A stretch of DNA of 64,000 bases. It comes from Dyadobacter subterraneus. GTDB lineage: Bacteria > Bacteroidota > Bacteroidia > Cytophagales > Spirosomataceae. The stretch is taken from contig NZ_JACYGY010000001.1 of NCBI RefSeq assembly GCF_015221875.1, positions 2,582,501 to 2,646,500 on the forward strand, in the 5' to 3' direction. Both the position numbers and the translations under genes were made by a program. Below, piece after piece: positions 1 to 10,192 of this stretch; position 1 is the first letter of the stretch; every line of letters begins with the position of its first letter. The notes beneath the pieces are model-generated. The model ran no database searches. It was not told the origin of the DNA and worked only from the letters and a program-made list of their open reading frames with translations.

Positions 1-355
<355 letters not shown>

Positions 356-490
356 GGAGACGGACTATTTACTCTCTTCCATCATCGAAGAGGGTGATAC
401 AAAAACGCGAGTTTAGTATTACCTACATTACGACTAATGAGTCGTAACGAGTTCATTGACATATTGAGAAGCAAAAGAGAATAAGAACTA
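356..490 (+). other. 16S-23S internal transcribed spacer without tRNA genes
   Basis: About 135 nt separate 16S and 23S. I see no tRNA-Ile or tRNA-Ala, nor any tRNA acceptor or TPsiC pattern. A small hairpin (CTCTTC/GAAGAG) lies near 374-392. The last part, 454-481, is complementary to 3354-3380 downstream of 23S and so forms the base of the 23S precursor stem. Confidence 0.8.
454..481 (+). other. 5' arm of the 23S rRNA processing stem
   Basis: This segment contains GAGAAGCAAAAGAGAA. Its reverse complement recurs almost exactly at 3354-3380 (ATTCTCTTTTGCTTCCAATATG). Such flanking complementarity forms the double-stranded stem that RNase III cleaves to free pre-23S rRNA in bacteria. The pairing is visible in the sequence; the processing role is inferred from that. 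Confidence 0.75.
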
Positions 491-3318
<2,828 letters not shown>

Positions 3319-3353
3319 TTCTTTCCCTTAAAAGACAGAAAAATCTTAAAACT

Positions 3354-3380
3354 CATTCTCTTTTGCTTCCAATATGACAT
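3354..3380 (+). other. 3' arm of the 23S rRNA processing stem
   Basis: This is the reverse complement, with two small bulges, of the 454-481 arm on the other side of 23S. Together they close the 23S precursor stem. Confidence 0.75.
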
Positions 3381-3492
3381 GAAATTCAATGAATGAATTT
3401 TGAATAAGTGAATGAGAGAATATTCCGCAGCGGCGGACCGCTATCATTCCAACACTCTATCATTCAATCATTGTACACACTCAAAGAGCTTG
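3381..3492 (+). other. 23S-5S spacer with a small GC-rich hairpin
   Basis: A spacer of about 110 nt made of repeated ATTCAATGAATGAAT-like words, interrupted at 3424-3445 by a GC-rich patch. The patch contains a perfect hairpin, AGCGG-CGGA-CCGCT, at 3429-3442. Its composition contrasts sharply with the AT-rich flanks and resembles the inserts in the neighbouring 5S-like copies. Confidence 0.5.
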
Positions 3493-3570
3493 TTGGTGGC
3501 TATTGGCCTGGACGGTGCGACGATTCGCCGAGACGCGAAGTCTTCACCTGTTTCCATCCCGAAGTCACAA
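3493..3570 (+). pseudogene. Truncated 5S rRNA-like copy with an internal GC-rich insertion
   Basis: The first 16 nt (TTGGTGGCTATTGGCC) match the 5' end of the intact 5S at 3592. A GC-rich stretch of about 33 nt follows (3509-3541) that the intact gene lacks. The match then resumes with TTCACCTGTTTCCATCCCGAA, one or two bases off the intact gene, and is lost after about 3562. The 3' half, including the strand needed for helix I, is absent, so this cannot fold as 5S. The insertion sits at the same place as the first insertion in the copy at 3747. Confidence 0.7.
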
Positions 3571-3591
3571 ATTAACCAACAGAAAATCTTG

Positions 3592-3703
3592 TTGGTGGCT
3601 ATTGGCCCGGTGTTCACCTCTTCCCATCCCGAACAGAGAAGTTAAGCCCGGAACCGCCGATGATACTTGGGTCAAACCTGGTAAAGTAGGTAGCCGCCAC
3701 AAT
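3592..3703 (+). rRNA. rrf: 5S ribosomal RNA
   Basis: About 110 nt, with the expected helix I pairing of TGGTGGCTA (5') and TAGCCGCCA (3'). It carries the conserved CCCATCCCGAACAGAGAAG loop and a GATGATACTTGGG block. It is the only one of the three 5S-like units here with normal length and intact pairing. A strong terminator follows directly. Confidence 0.93.
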
Positions 3704-3715
3704 ACTATTATAATC

Positions 3716-3747
3716 AAAGCCTCGCAGAAATGTGAGGCTTTTTTTGT
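3716..3747 (+). terminator. Rho-independent terminator after 5S
   Basis: The stem is AAAGCCTCGCA / TGTGAGGCTTT with a GAAA tetraloop, followed by a run of T. It probably ends the rRNA transcript. Confidence 0.9.
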
Positions 3748-3945
3748 TGGTTACTATTGGCTCGGTCTGGGGCGACACTCCCTTCACCTCTTCCCAGGCT
3801 GCGTTGTCCGCTCGTCCGCGAGCCCGGCCCGGGACAGAGAAGCTAAGCCGGGAACCGCCGATGATACTTGGGTCAACGTGACCCGGTCTGCGCGACCCGG
3901 TCAAACCTGGTAAAGTAGGGGGCACGCCTAGTGTAGCCGCCACAA
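3747..3945 (+). pseudogene. Expanded 5S rRNA-like copy with four GC-rich insertions
   Basis: This matches the intact 5S along its whole length but is interrupted four times: 3767-3782 (16 nt), 3797-3833 (37 nt replacing 6), 3877-3904 (28 nt, holding two copies of GACCCGGTC) and 3920-3933 (14 nt). The unit is about 199 nt instead of about 110. The 5' strand of helix I has changed (TTGGTTACTA instead of TTGGTGGCTA), giving two mismatches against the unchanged 3' strand. It most likely gives no functional 5S. It could instead be a processed variant in which the inserts are removed or tolerated as extra helices. It has its own terminator. Confidence 0.75.
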
Positions 3946-3953
3946 TACTATTA

Positions 3954-3991
3954 CACAAAAAAGACCATCTCGAAAGGATGGTCTTTTTTGT
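3954..3991 (+). terminator. Terminator after the expanded 5S copy
   Basis: A near-perfect inverted repeat, CACAAAAAAGACCATC / GATGGTCTTTTTTGTG, with a loop of about 7 nt and an internal T run. It can act on both strands, but no minus-strand gene ends here, so the rRNA transcript is the obvious client. Confidence 0.88.
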
Positions 3992-4012
3992 GCTGTTTAT
4001 CTCTTCCGTGAT

Positions 4013-4075
4013 CCGCAGTCCCGCTCGCCCGACCCGGGACTGCGCATAATACTGCACCGTGTAGGCGGGACGCGA
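4013..4075. repeat. GC-rich palindromic patch
   Basis: CGCAGTCCCG (4014-4023) pairs perfectly with CGGGACTGCG (about 4035-4044) around a GC-rich loop containing CCCGACCC. A further GC-rich tail runs to about 4075. The surrounding DNA is AT-rich. The word GACCCGG is shared with the insertions in the expanded 5S copy, so this may be a free-standing copy of the same small element. Confidence 0.5.
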
Positions 4076-4208
4076 ATTCTTGCCATCACAATTGTATGTA
4101 ACTATTTAGATATTAGATTAAAACCTAACATTTCTACATTTCAAAATGGGCAGGCAATGTTTAGGCAATACTCGCAATACTTCATTAGTCGCTACAAACT
4201 AATTTATC

Positions 4209-5093
4209 TTAAAATTTCCTCTCAAATGGCTCAATATGGATTAGAATAAATTCTATCTCAGGAATTTCCAGCTGTAATTTATCTTTCAATTTATGAGCCA
4301 ATATATGTCCTTGTTTTACTGAAATATTGGCATCTACGGTTGCATGCAAATCAACCAGATATTTCATTCCTGATTTCCTGATCAGGCATTTTTCGGTACC
4401 TAAAATACCTTCGACAGTTAATGCAATACGCCTGATCTCTTCAATTAAATCTTCATAAAGATTTTCATCCATAATCTCTCCAAGGGCAGGTCTGAAAATG
4501 AGATAGCTGTTATAAAGAATAAATACAGATGCAAAAAGCGCCGCCCAGTCATCAGCTGACTCATAACCTTTTCCGAAAACAAGAGCAATGGAAATACCGA
4601 TAAACGCAGCCACGGAGGTAATCGCATCACTTCTATGATGCCAGGCATCTGCTTTCAATGAAGAACTATTCGTCTCAACACTTTTCTTAATTACAAGCCT
4701 GAATGAAATTTCTTTCCAAACAATAATAGCACCTAAAACAAAAAGCGTGAAAGGTTTGGGCAACTCATGGGGAGTAAGAATATTTTCAATGCTTTCATAG
4801 GCAATCACAACGGCAGAAGTTATTAAGAAACCAACCACAAGAAAAGTGATCAATGGCTCGGCACGGCCATGCCCATATGGATGATTTTTGTCGGCGGGAC
4901 GATTAGAATATTTAATCCCGAAGAGTACCAGAAGCGATGAAAAAATATCACTTGTGGATTCGATAGCATCAGCAATAAGTGCGTAGGAGTTCCCAAAATA
5001 ACCAGCAAATCCTTTTATAACCGCCAAACTGGTATTTCCGATAATACTAAAGTAAGTTGCCTTAACTGCCTTTTCTTCGTTTGTCATCGCCAT
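4209..5093 (-). CDS. Cation diffusion facilitator (CDF) family metal efflux transporter
   Basis: This 294-residue inner-membrane protein belongs to the CDF family, whose members export divalent metals (Zn2+, Co2+, Fe2+, Mn2+) in exchange for protons. About six hydrophobic helices fill residues 12-205. The metal-site motifs are visible: ADAIESTSD in helix 2 (about 41-49), the loop HPYGHGRAE (about 71-79) and DAWHHRSDAITS in helix 5 (about 149-160). The C-terminal 80 residues look like the cytoplasmic dimerisation domain. Its length is normal for the family. It stands alone, transcribed towards the rRNA operon. The metal cannot be named from the sequence. Confidence 0.92.
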   Translation of the reverse strand: MAMTNEEKAVKATYFSIIGNTSLAVIKGFAGYFGNSYALIADAIESTSDIFSSLLVLFGIKYSNRPADKNHPYGHGRAEPLITFLVVGFLITSAVVIAYESIENILTPHELPKPFTLFVLGAIIVWKEISFRLVIKKSVETNSSSLKADAWHHRSDAITSVAAFIGISIALVFGKGYESADDWAALFASVFILYNSYLIFRPALGEIMDENLYEDLIEEIRRIALTVEGILGTEKCLIRKSGMKYLVDLHATVDANISVKQGHILAHKLKDKLQLEIPEIEFILIHIEPFERKF

Positions 5094-5235
5094 AGATACG
5101 GATTATTATTCTGGTTAGTACAATGTCCATCCAACATTGTGTAAAATTAAACCAATAAGCGTACAAATTTTCGACAAAAACATTTTTGCCCAAAAATCAT
5201 TGGACCATCATTTTCTTAGTGAGTTTGATACGAAG

Positions 5236-5456
5236 GATTTGGGCTTCCCAAAGGGAAGAAATATTCCTTTTCTGTCTGATCGTGAGACGGAGATCATATA
5301 ACTTATATCAAAAGGATTATCCAATAAAGAGATTGCTGAGCAGTTATTTTTGAGTTTTCATACCATCAAAACTTATCGTAAAAACATCATTAAAAAACTC
5401 GGATTTATCTTCAAAATGCATCCGAGCTAGCGCTGCTAATAGGTTATTTGAATGAT
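5236..5456 (+). pseudogene. Remnant of a LuxR-type (GerE) response regulator C-terminus
   Basis: Translation in one frame reads RNIPFLSDRETEII, then a stop at about 5299, then LISKGLSNKEIAEQLFLSF and HTIKTYRKNIIKKLG. This is the LuxR helix-turn-helix with its SDRE start and KEIAEQL recognition region. After a 1-2 nt frame change near 5411 it continues NASELALLIGYL, the usual end of such domains. An in-frame stop plus a frameshift, with no receiver domain upstream, mark it as dead. Together with its flanks it fills most of 5100-5700, where I see no other gene. Confidence 0.75.
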
Positions 5457-5716
5457 ATATTATTTACGGTTCAAAAATCGGATACTGTTACCTTCAATAT
5501 CTACCGGTAGCGTACCAATGTATCAATCCAGAAATCCAGGTATTGAATCTTTTGCGGAAAGAGCTGTTGCATTATATAAAACAAACAATCCTTGAAACTT
5601 ATCTTTCGGTTTTTACAAATCTGGTGCTGATCAATGCGATGCACGCAGCTTCTTTTTTACCTTGCAGTTTAAATTGTGATCATAACAATCTAAATTCATA
5701 TAATAAACAGAAAAAA

Positions 5717-6571
5717 ATGATGAGCAACACTAAAATAGGTTGGATTGGGCTGGGAAAAATGGGTGTGCCAATGTCTCGCCAGTTGATAAAATCCGGATTT
5801 TCGATAACCGTTTTTAACCGAAGCAAGGATAAAAAAAAAGATTTGAAAGAGTCAGGAGCAGAGATAGCTTCTACGCCGGCGGAACTGATCGGACTAACAG
5901 ATTTAATAATTATTATGGTGTCGGATGATAAGGCAATTCATGCTGTTTTCAACGGCGACCAAGGATTATTAAGTGCCGGAACGAGCGGGAAAATCATTAT
6001 TAACATGAGCACAGTTTCTCCCGCAATCAGCAAGGAAATGGCTGCTCTCTGCAAAAGTCAGGGGAATAATTATCTGGATGCGCCGGTGTCCGGCAGTGTG
6101 AAGCAGGCGGAAGAAGGACAGCTTGTCATCATGGCGGGAGGTGAAGACGAAATATTTGAAACTGCTAAACCTATTCTGGAAAAATTGGGAAAACTTGCCT
6201 TGCGCGTGGGTGATACCGGTGCTGGTAATACGGCTAAACTTGCTGTTAATACTTTACTTGCATTTCACGCACAGGGGTTGGCCGAAGCAATCTGCTTTGC
6301 CAATAAAAACGGAATTGCTACCGAAGATTTAATGACAATTATCAACAACAGCGCGTTAGGAAATGTGTTTGGAAAAATTAAAGGTGAAGCAATTATCCAT
6401 GATAATTACCAGGCTGCTTTTGCTTTAAAACACATCGCCAAAGATCTCCGTCTGGCAAAAGCGGAGGGATTGGATACGCCTTTGGCTGAAACAGTTTATA
6501 AAACTTTTCAGGAAGCCGAAACGGTTTTTGGCGAAGAAGATATTATTGCTGTGATTAAGCAGATTAAATAA
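5717..6571 (+). CDS. NAD(P)-dependent oxidoreductase, 3-hydroxyisobutyrate dehydrogenase family
   Basis: A cytoplasmic beta-hydroxyacid dehydrogenase of about 284 residues. The N-terminus has the Rossmann signature GWIGLGKMGVPMSRQL. The substrate-binding DAPVSGSVKQAEEG motif is near residue 118, and the catalytic lysine is in GAGNTAKLAVN near residue 170. These are the hallmarks of the HIBADH / tartronate semialdehyde / glyoxylate reductase group; the exact substrate is unknown. The frame is open upstream to 5543, but the first 58 codons have no family similarity. I place the start at the ATG just before the Rossmann fold; ATG 5720 is equally possible. Confidence 0.9.
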   Translation: MMSNTKIGWIGLGKMGVPMSRQLIKSGFSITVFNRSKDKKKDLKESGAEIASTPAELIGLTDLIIIMVSDDKAIHAVFNGDQGLLSAGTSGKIIINMSTVSPAISKEMAALCKSQGNNYLDAPVSGSVKQAEEGQLVIMAGGEDEIFETAKPILEKLGKLALRVGDTGAGNTAKLAVNTLLAFHAQGLAEAICFANKNGIATEDLMTIINNSALGNVFGKIKGEAIIHDNYQAAFALKHIAKDLRLAKAEGLDTPLAETVYKTFQEAETVFGEEDIIAVIKQIK

Positions 6572-6611
6572 AATATTCGTTGCACAATAAATCTGTTCAA
6601 AATAACCTGAC

Positions 6612-6646
6612 GGGCGTACCTGAATTTCAGGTGCGCTCTTTTTTTA
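6612..6646 (+). terminator. Rho-independent terminator
   Basis: The stem GCGTACCTGA / TCAGGTGCGC has one G-U pair and is followed by seven or more T. It lies about 40 nt past the dehydrogenase stop. Confidence 0.88.
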
Positions 6647-6692
6647 TCAAAAAGATTTTATTCAAAAATGGCTGCTTTTCTCGAAATACCAA

Positions 6693-6791
6693 TTAATAAG
6701 TATCTGCATGAAGTTTGCATAAAACTGCAAATGCCAGTAAAACAGTAGCGCCCAGCAACAGGATGGTTAGAATTCTGGAAGATTTAGCCAT
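6693..6791 (-). CDS. Tiny predicted single-pass membrane protein (32 aa)
   Basis: A complete short frame that starts MAKSSRILTILLLGATVLLA and ends HADTY. The basic first seven residues, a hydrophobic stretch at about 8-25 and a short polar tail fit a small inner-membrane peptide. No family is recognised. It begins 20 nt from the inverted-repeat element at 6811-6949, which on this strand would be its leader. With only 33 codons it could be chance; the membrane-protein pattern and the structured upstream DNA argue mildly that it is real. Confidence 0.4.
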   Translation of the reverse strand: MAKSSRILTILLLGATVLLAFAVLCKLHADTY

Positions 6792-6810
6792 GATCTTTTG
6801 ATTTAAATTG

Positions 6811-6949
6811 AGAAACTTAATGTCATCTGGTATGAAAAGCGGTCTGTGCCGCTAATGCCAAAAGTGAGTTTTAGGGCAGGAGTGCCGAGAGGGAATACTC
6901 AGTGAAATTGCTGGCGCTAAGTTTCTTCACCAAACGACATTAAGTTTCT
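6811..6949. repeat. 139-bp element bounded by a 21-bp imperfect inverted repeat
   Basis: The left end AGAAACTTAATGTCATCTGGT (6811-6831, 21 nt in all) pairs with the right end at 6929-6949 with only two mismatches. Inside, TGAGT and ACTCA form a further arm around 6865-6901 and the sequence is GC-richer than its flanks. There is no coding frame inside. It could be a MITE-like element, a small structured RNA, or the folded 5' leader of the tiny ORF on the minus strand. I cannot tell these apart. Confidence 0.55.
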
Positions 6950-7305
6950 TGTTACAAAAATATTGCTTTCTAAAAGCTGTTGAAATGGCCCAATGATGGG
7001 AATGCTTGTATATTATCAGGATAATTTGTTCATTTCAAGATTTGAAAATATCGTCCCGGAGCCCGGAACGATATTCATGATCACCACTTTCTATATTCCA
7101 AAACCTTATTCTAAATATTTTCAATTCTGATTGCACCAAAACGTGCTATCTGATAATGACTTCTTATAGTTTTTTATCACAACAAATTTGTGGGATACTG
7201 ACTGAAAATGAAATGGTTAAACCAAGTCTTGTGATGTATTTATTATGGTTTTGAAGAATTGTAATGATTTGATTTAAAGAGGTTGAACCAGCTATTAAAT
7301 CAAAT
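6950..7305. other. Intergenic DNA with no recognisable gene
   Basis: About 355 nt, AT-rich, with stops in all frames. I found no tRNA, no clear hairpin and no ORF with family signals. Confidence 0.6.
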
Positions 7306-7308
7306 AAA

Positions 7309-7341
7309 AAAGCGCAAACAGAAATCAGTCTGTCTGCGCTT
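7309..7341 (-). terminator. Terminator of the aldo/keto reductase gene
   Basis: On the minus strand AAGCGCAGACAG pairs with CTGTTTGCGCTT and runs into a T-rich stretch, about 25 nt after the reductase stop. Confidence 0.85.
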
Positions 7342-7363
7342 GCAAGGATTTTATATCTTCAAA

Positions 7364-8365
7364 TTAATTATTCACCAGTTTCATGGAGCCTTCGTTGTAG
7401 CGTTCGCCTGTGTTAGGATACTTTGCTATTAATTCATCAATTGTTTTCAGGTCCTCAGCAGATAAATTTACGTCAATTGCACCAACATTTTCTTCCAGAT
7501 ATTTCCGTTTTTTCGTACCCGGAATTGGAATAATATCATCTCCCTGAGCCAATACCCAGGCAAGTGCAAGCTGGGCAGGTGTACAGTTTTTACCGGATGC
7601 AATGTCAGCAAAACCGCTTACCAGTTTTGCATTATTGTCGGCATTTTCCTGTTGATAGCGCGGCAAGGATTTGCGAAAATCATCGTCAGTTAAGGTGTCG
7701 AGATTAAGTTTATTTGTAACCAGCCCTCTTGCCAGAGGAGAATAGGGAACCAGCGAAATGCCGAGCTCACGAATTGTAGTCAAAATCTCACCTTCAACAT
7801 CTCTTGTCAATAACGAATATTCACTTTGCAATGCAGCAATCGGGTGAACCGCCTGCGCCTTTCGGATTGATGTTGCCGAAGCCTCACTCAAACCCAGATA
7901 GCGCACTTTTCCTTCTTTAACAAGTTCTGCCATTGCGCCAACGGTTTCCTCAATAGGTACATTTTTGTCTACCCTATGAGCGTAATAAAGATCAATAGTA
8001 TCGATTTTTAATCTTTTCAAACTTTTTTCTACCGCTACTTTTATCCACTCGGGAGAGCCGTCAAAATAGGTGCCGGCAGAATTGCTGGGTCCGGCAACTC
8101 CATCTTTAAAACGAAAACCGAATTTGGTAGCTATGAAAATTTTATCCCGGTTTGGCACCAGTACTTTTGAAACAAGTTCTTCATTCAAACCATTGGCATA
8201 CATATCCGCGGTATCCCAAAAATTGATTCCCAGATCCAGTGCTTTGTGTAATGTGGCGATACTTTCTGCATCATCAGTGGGGCCATAAGCGAAGCTCATT
8301 CCCATGCACCCCAGCCCCAGGGCTGAAAGTTTTTCGGCTGTTGTTCCAAGATTTCTGTACTTCAT
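7364..8365 (-). CDS. Aldo/keto reductase
   Basis: A 333-residue NADPH-dependent TIM-barrel reductase of the broad AKR family of potassium-channel-beta-like or IolS/YhdN-like enzymes. The catalytic tetrad is visible when numbered from the chosen start: Asp51 and Tyr56 in FWDTADMY, Lys81 in IATKFGF and His130 in LYYAHRVD. The C-terminal NADP-binding [18 protein letters not shown] is intact. The frame is open for eight more codons upstream, but [14 protein letters not shown] is the usual family start. An AraC-type regulator lies just upstream on the same strand. The substrate is not predictable. Confidence 0.93.
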   Translation of the reverse strand: MKYRNLGTTAEKLSALGLGCMGMSFAYGPTDDAESIATLHKALDLGINFWDTADMYANGLNEELVSKVLVPNRDKIFIATKFGFRFKDGVAGPSNSAGTYFDGSPEWIKVAVEKSLKRLKIDTIDLYYAHRVDKNVPIEETVGAMAELVKEGKVRYLGLSEASATSIRKAQAVHPIAALQSEYSLLTRDVEGEILTTIRELGISLVPYSPLARGLVTNKLNLDTLTDDDFRKSLPRYQQENADNNAKLVSGFADIASGKNCTPAQLALAWVLAQGDDIIPIPGTKKRKYLEENVGAIDVNLSAEDLKTIDELIAKYPNTGERYNEGSMKLVNN

Positions 8366-8446
8366 AATTCCTGATTTTTGTTGGAACAAAATTAATAGAA
8401 CATGGCGTGGCCTGTTTTAAAATATTCAAACAGATATTTATAAAAT

Positions 8447-9355
8447 TCAAACAGCCGGATGTCTGATTTCGCCGGGAGGTACGCCAATATGTTTTTTGAA
8501 GAAATTTGTAAAGTAGGCGGGATATTCAAAACCAAGACTATAAGCAATTTCTGAAATATCCCAATCCGTGTGCTGCAATAAGGCGCAGGCTTCACGGGTT
8601 ATTCTGGCAGCAATATGCTCGGTAGTAGTCTTTCCGGTAGTTTCTTTTACCGACCGGTTCAAATGATTTACATGTACCGAAAGGTTAAGTGCGTAATCGT
8701 TCGCCGTTTTCATTTTAAGAGCAGCTTCCGGCGTGTCAATAGGAAATTGTCTTTCAAGAAGTTCAATAAAAAGGGAAGTGATTCTTGAAGATGCATTTAC
8801 ATGTTTTTCGAAATTATCTGCGGGGTTCAACTTCATGGCTTCATGGATAACCAAATGAAGGTAATTTCGCAATAAACTATACTTATGGGTATATTCAGAG
8901 GCAATTTCGCGCATCATTTTTTTGAAAATCCCGGAAACTTCTTCAAGCTGCAAATCGTCAATAAAAAAAACAGGGTTTCCTCCGATTTTGAATAATGGTG
9001 AGTCCTGCAAGCTTTGGTTTCGTTCATCCGGTTGAAGAAATGCCTCAGTAAACAGACAAAACCAGCCTTGTTGTACATGTGATTCTGCTTCCCAGGAATA
9101 GGGGACAACAGGGTTTGAAAAGAGAAGTGCAGGCCTGTCAATTGCGATCCACTTATCTGCATAATGCAGTTTTCCTGTGCCGATAATGAGTGAAACTTTG
9201 TAAAAATCCCTGCGGCTGTATGGCGTAATAATGGCACAGGATTCCCTGGAAAAAACATTAAAATGTCCGGCACCTGCATTGTTCATTGGTAAACCAAGTC
9301 GGTTAGCTGCGGGTACACGGCTGTAAAATTCCTGAACGGTTTCTGGATTAGTCAT
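8447..9355 (-). CDS. AraC family transcriptional regulator
   Basis: A 302-residue protein. The N-terminal two thirds form a cupin-like sensing region. The C-terminal 100 residues carry the double helix-turn-helix, with the typical ALLQHTDWDISEIAYSLGFE and YFTNFFKKHIGVPPGEIR. It is about 80 nt upstream of the aldo/keto reductase on the same strand and is the likely regulator of that gene. AraC proteins usually activate in response to a small ligand; none can be named here. Confidence 0.9.
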   Translation of the reverse strand: MTNPETVQEFYSRVPAANRLGLPMNNAGAGHFNVFSRESCAIITPYSRRDFYKVSLIIGTGKLHYADKWIAIDRPALLFSNPVVPYSWEAESHVQQGWFCLFTEAFLQPDERNQSLQDSPLFKIGGNPVFFIDDLQLEEVSGIFKKMMREIASEYTHKYSLLRNYLHLVIHEAMKLNPADNFEKHVNASSRITSLFIELLERQFPIDTPEAALKMKTANDYALNLSVHVNHLNRSVKETTGKTTTEHIAARITREACALLQHTDWDISEIAYSLGFEYPAYFTNFFKKHIGVPPGEIRHPAV

Positions 9356-9577
9356 TCTTTAAATTATAAAAATCAAACGTTGGAGGGTATTAATTTCGGT
9401 ATCTGTTACTGACAAATTTATTACTAAAAGTCAGTTTTAGGTTACAACTCCATAAAATATTCCTGATTACTTATTTTACGGAAAGTTTTCCTGTTGCGGA
9501 TTTATTATGGCGTACAGAGCAAACATTGGATTGAAAAAGTCAGGTGTGATCTGATCATCTTCATAGTTAAGCACTTA

Positions 9578-9952
9578 TTAATTTCTTTCCTGATAAAGGC
9601 CCCAGATGTTACCATACGGATCAGCAAAACGCGCGGTGATTTCCGGTAAATGTCTTCCGATCTCTTCCGTAATTTTTCCTCCGTTATCTTTTATGATTTT
9701 CATTGTAATGTTGATATCATCAACCATTATATGCGTAATCATGCCAATTTCCGAAACTGCTTTTCTATCGGTAATCCAAGTTCCGCTCACTTCCCCGGCA
9801 CCGTCATCAAAGGAAATGCTGCCATCATCACGGCGCCGGATATTCCAGCCAAAAACGGTTTCATAAAAGGCAGCTGATACATTTACATCATCAGAAGGAA
9901 TTTCAATGTAACAGACTTTCCCGTTTGCGTAAGTTGGGTGTTTATCTTCCAT
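9578..9952 (-). CDS. VOC (glyoxalase/bleomycin resistance) family protein
   Basis: A 124-residue single-domain protein with the beta-alpha-beta-beta-beta units of the vicinal oxygen chelate fold. It has KVCYIEIPSDDVNVSAAFYE at the start and FADPYGNIWGLYQ at the end. The frame extends 56 codons upstream, but that part is a low-complexity hydrophobic/basic tail with no similarity to the family, so the ATG before EDKHPTYANGK is chosen. Such proteins are often small-molecule binding or lyase/dioxygenase enzymes; the function is unknown. Confidence 0.85.
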   Translation of the reverse strand: MEDKHPTYANGKVCYIEIPSDDVNVSAAFYETVFGWNIRRRDDGSISFDDGAGEVSGTWITDRKAVSEIGMITHIMVDDINITMKIIKDNGGKITEEIGRHLPEITARFADPYGNIWGLYQERN

Positions 9953-10192
9953 TTTTAAGTCTTGTAAAAATTTTAATAGTCTGAATTGCAGAAGAAATAT
10001 AACTATTTTATTTGTTTGTTTTGAAATAAAAATAACGAGGATTCTGTATAGCAATTTTAATTTTGATAAGACAGTCACAGCTAACACAATATTGCGTGAA
10101 AGCCTTTTTCGCCCCCACACTTTTAATATTGATCACAATTTTGGTAAGCTGTACTTTCTTTCAGGTAACTTGTAAGTTATTATGACAAAGTT

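Noticed and set aside
3747..3945. Second functional 5S rRNA gene
   Set aside because: The four insertions and broken helix I make it unlikely to be functional; it is listed as a 5S-like pseudogene, with the open alternative reported as a finding.
3412..4057. Open frames of 77-147 codons across the 5S cluster
   Set aside because: Their translation is only 5S rRNA sequence and GC-rich inserts; no protein features are present.
5543..5716. N-terminal extension of 58 codons on the dehydrogenase gene
   Set aside because: It has no family similarity, and the Rossmann fold starts right after the later ATG; the extension is probably leader or remnant DNA.
6811..6949. Insertion sequence
   Set aside because: There are terminal repeats but no transposase and only 139 bp; at most it is a MITE-like element.
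9953..10120. N-terminal 56-codon extension on the VOC protein
   Set aside because: It is low-complexity hydrophobic/basic sequence unlike VOC proteins, and a good ATG directly precedes the domain.
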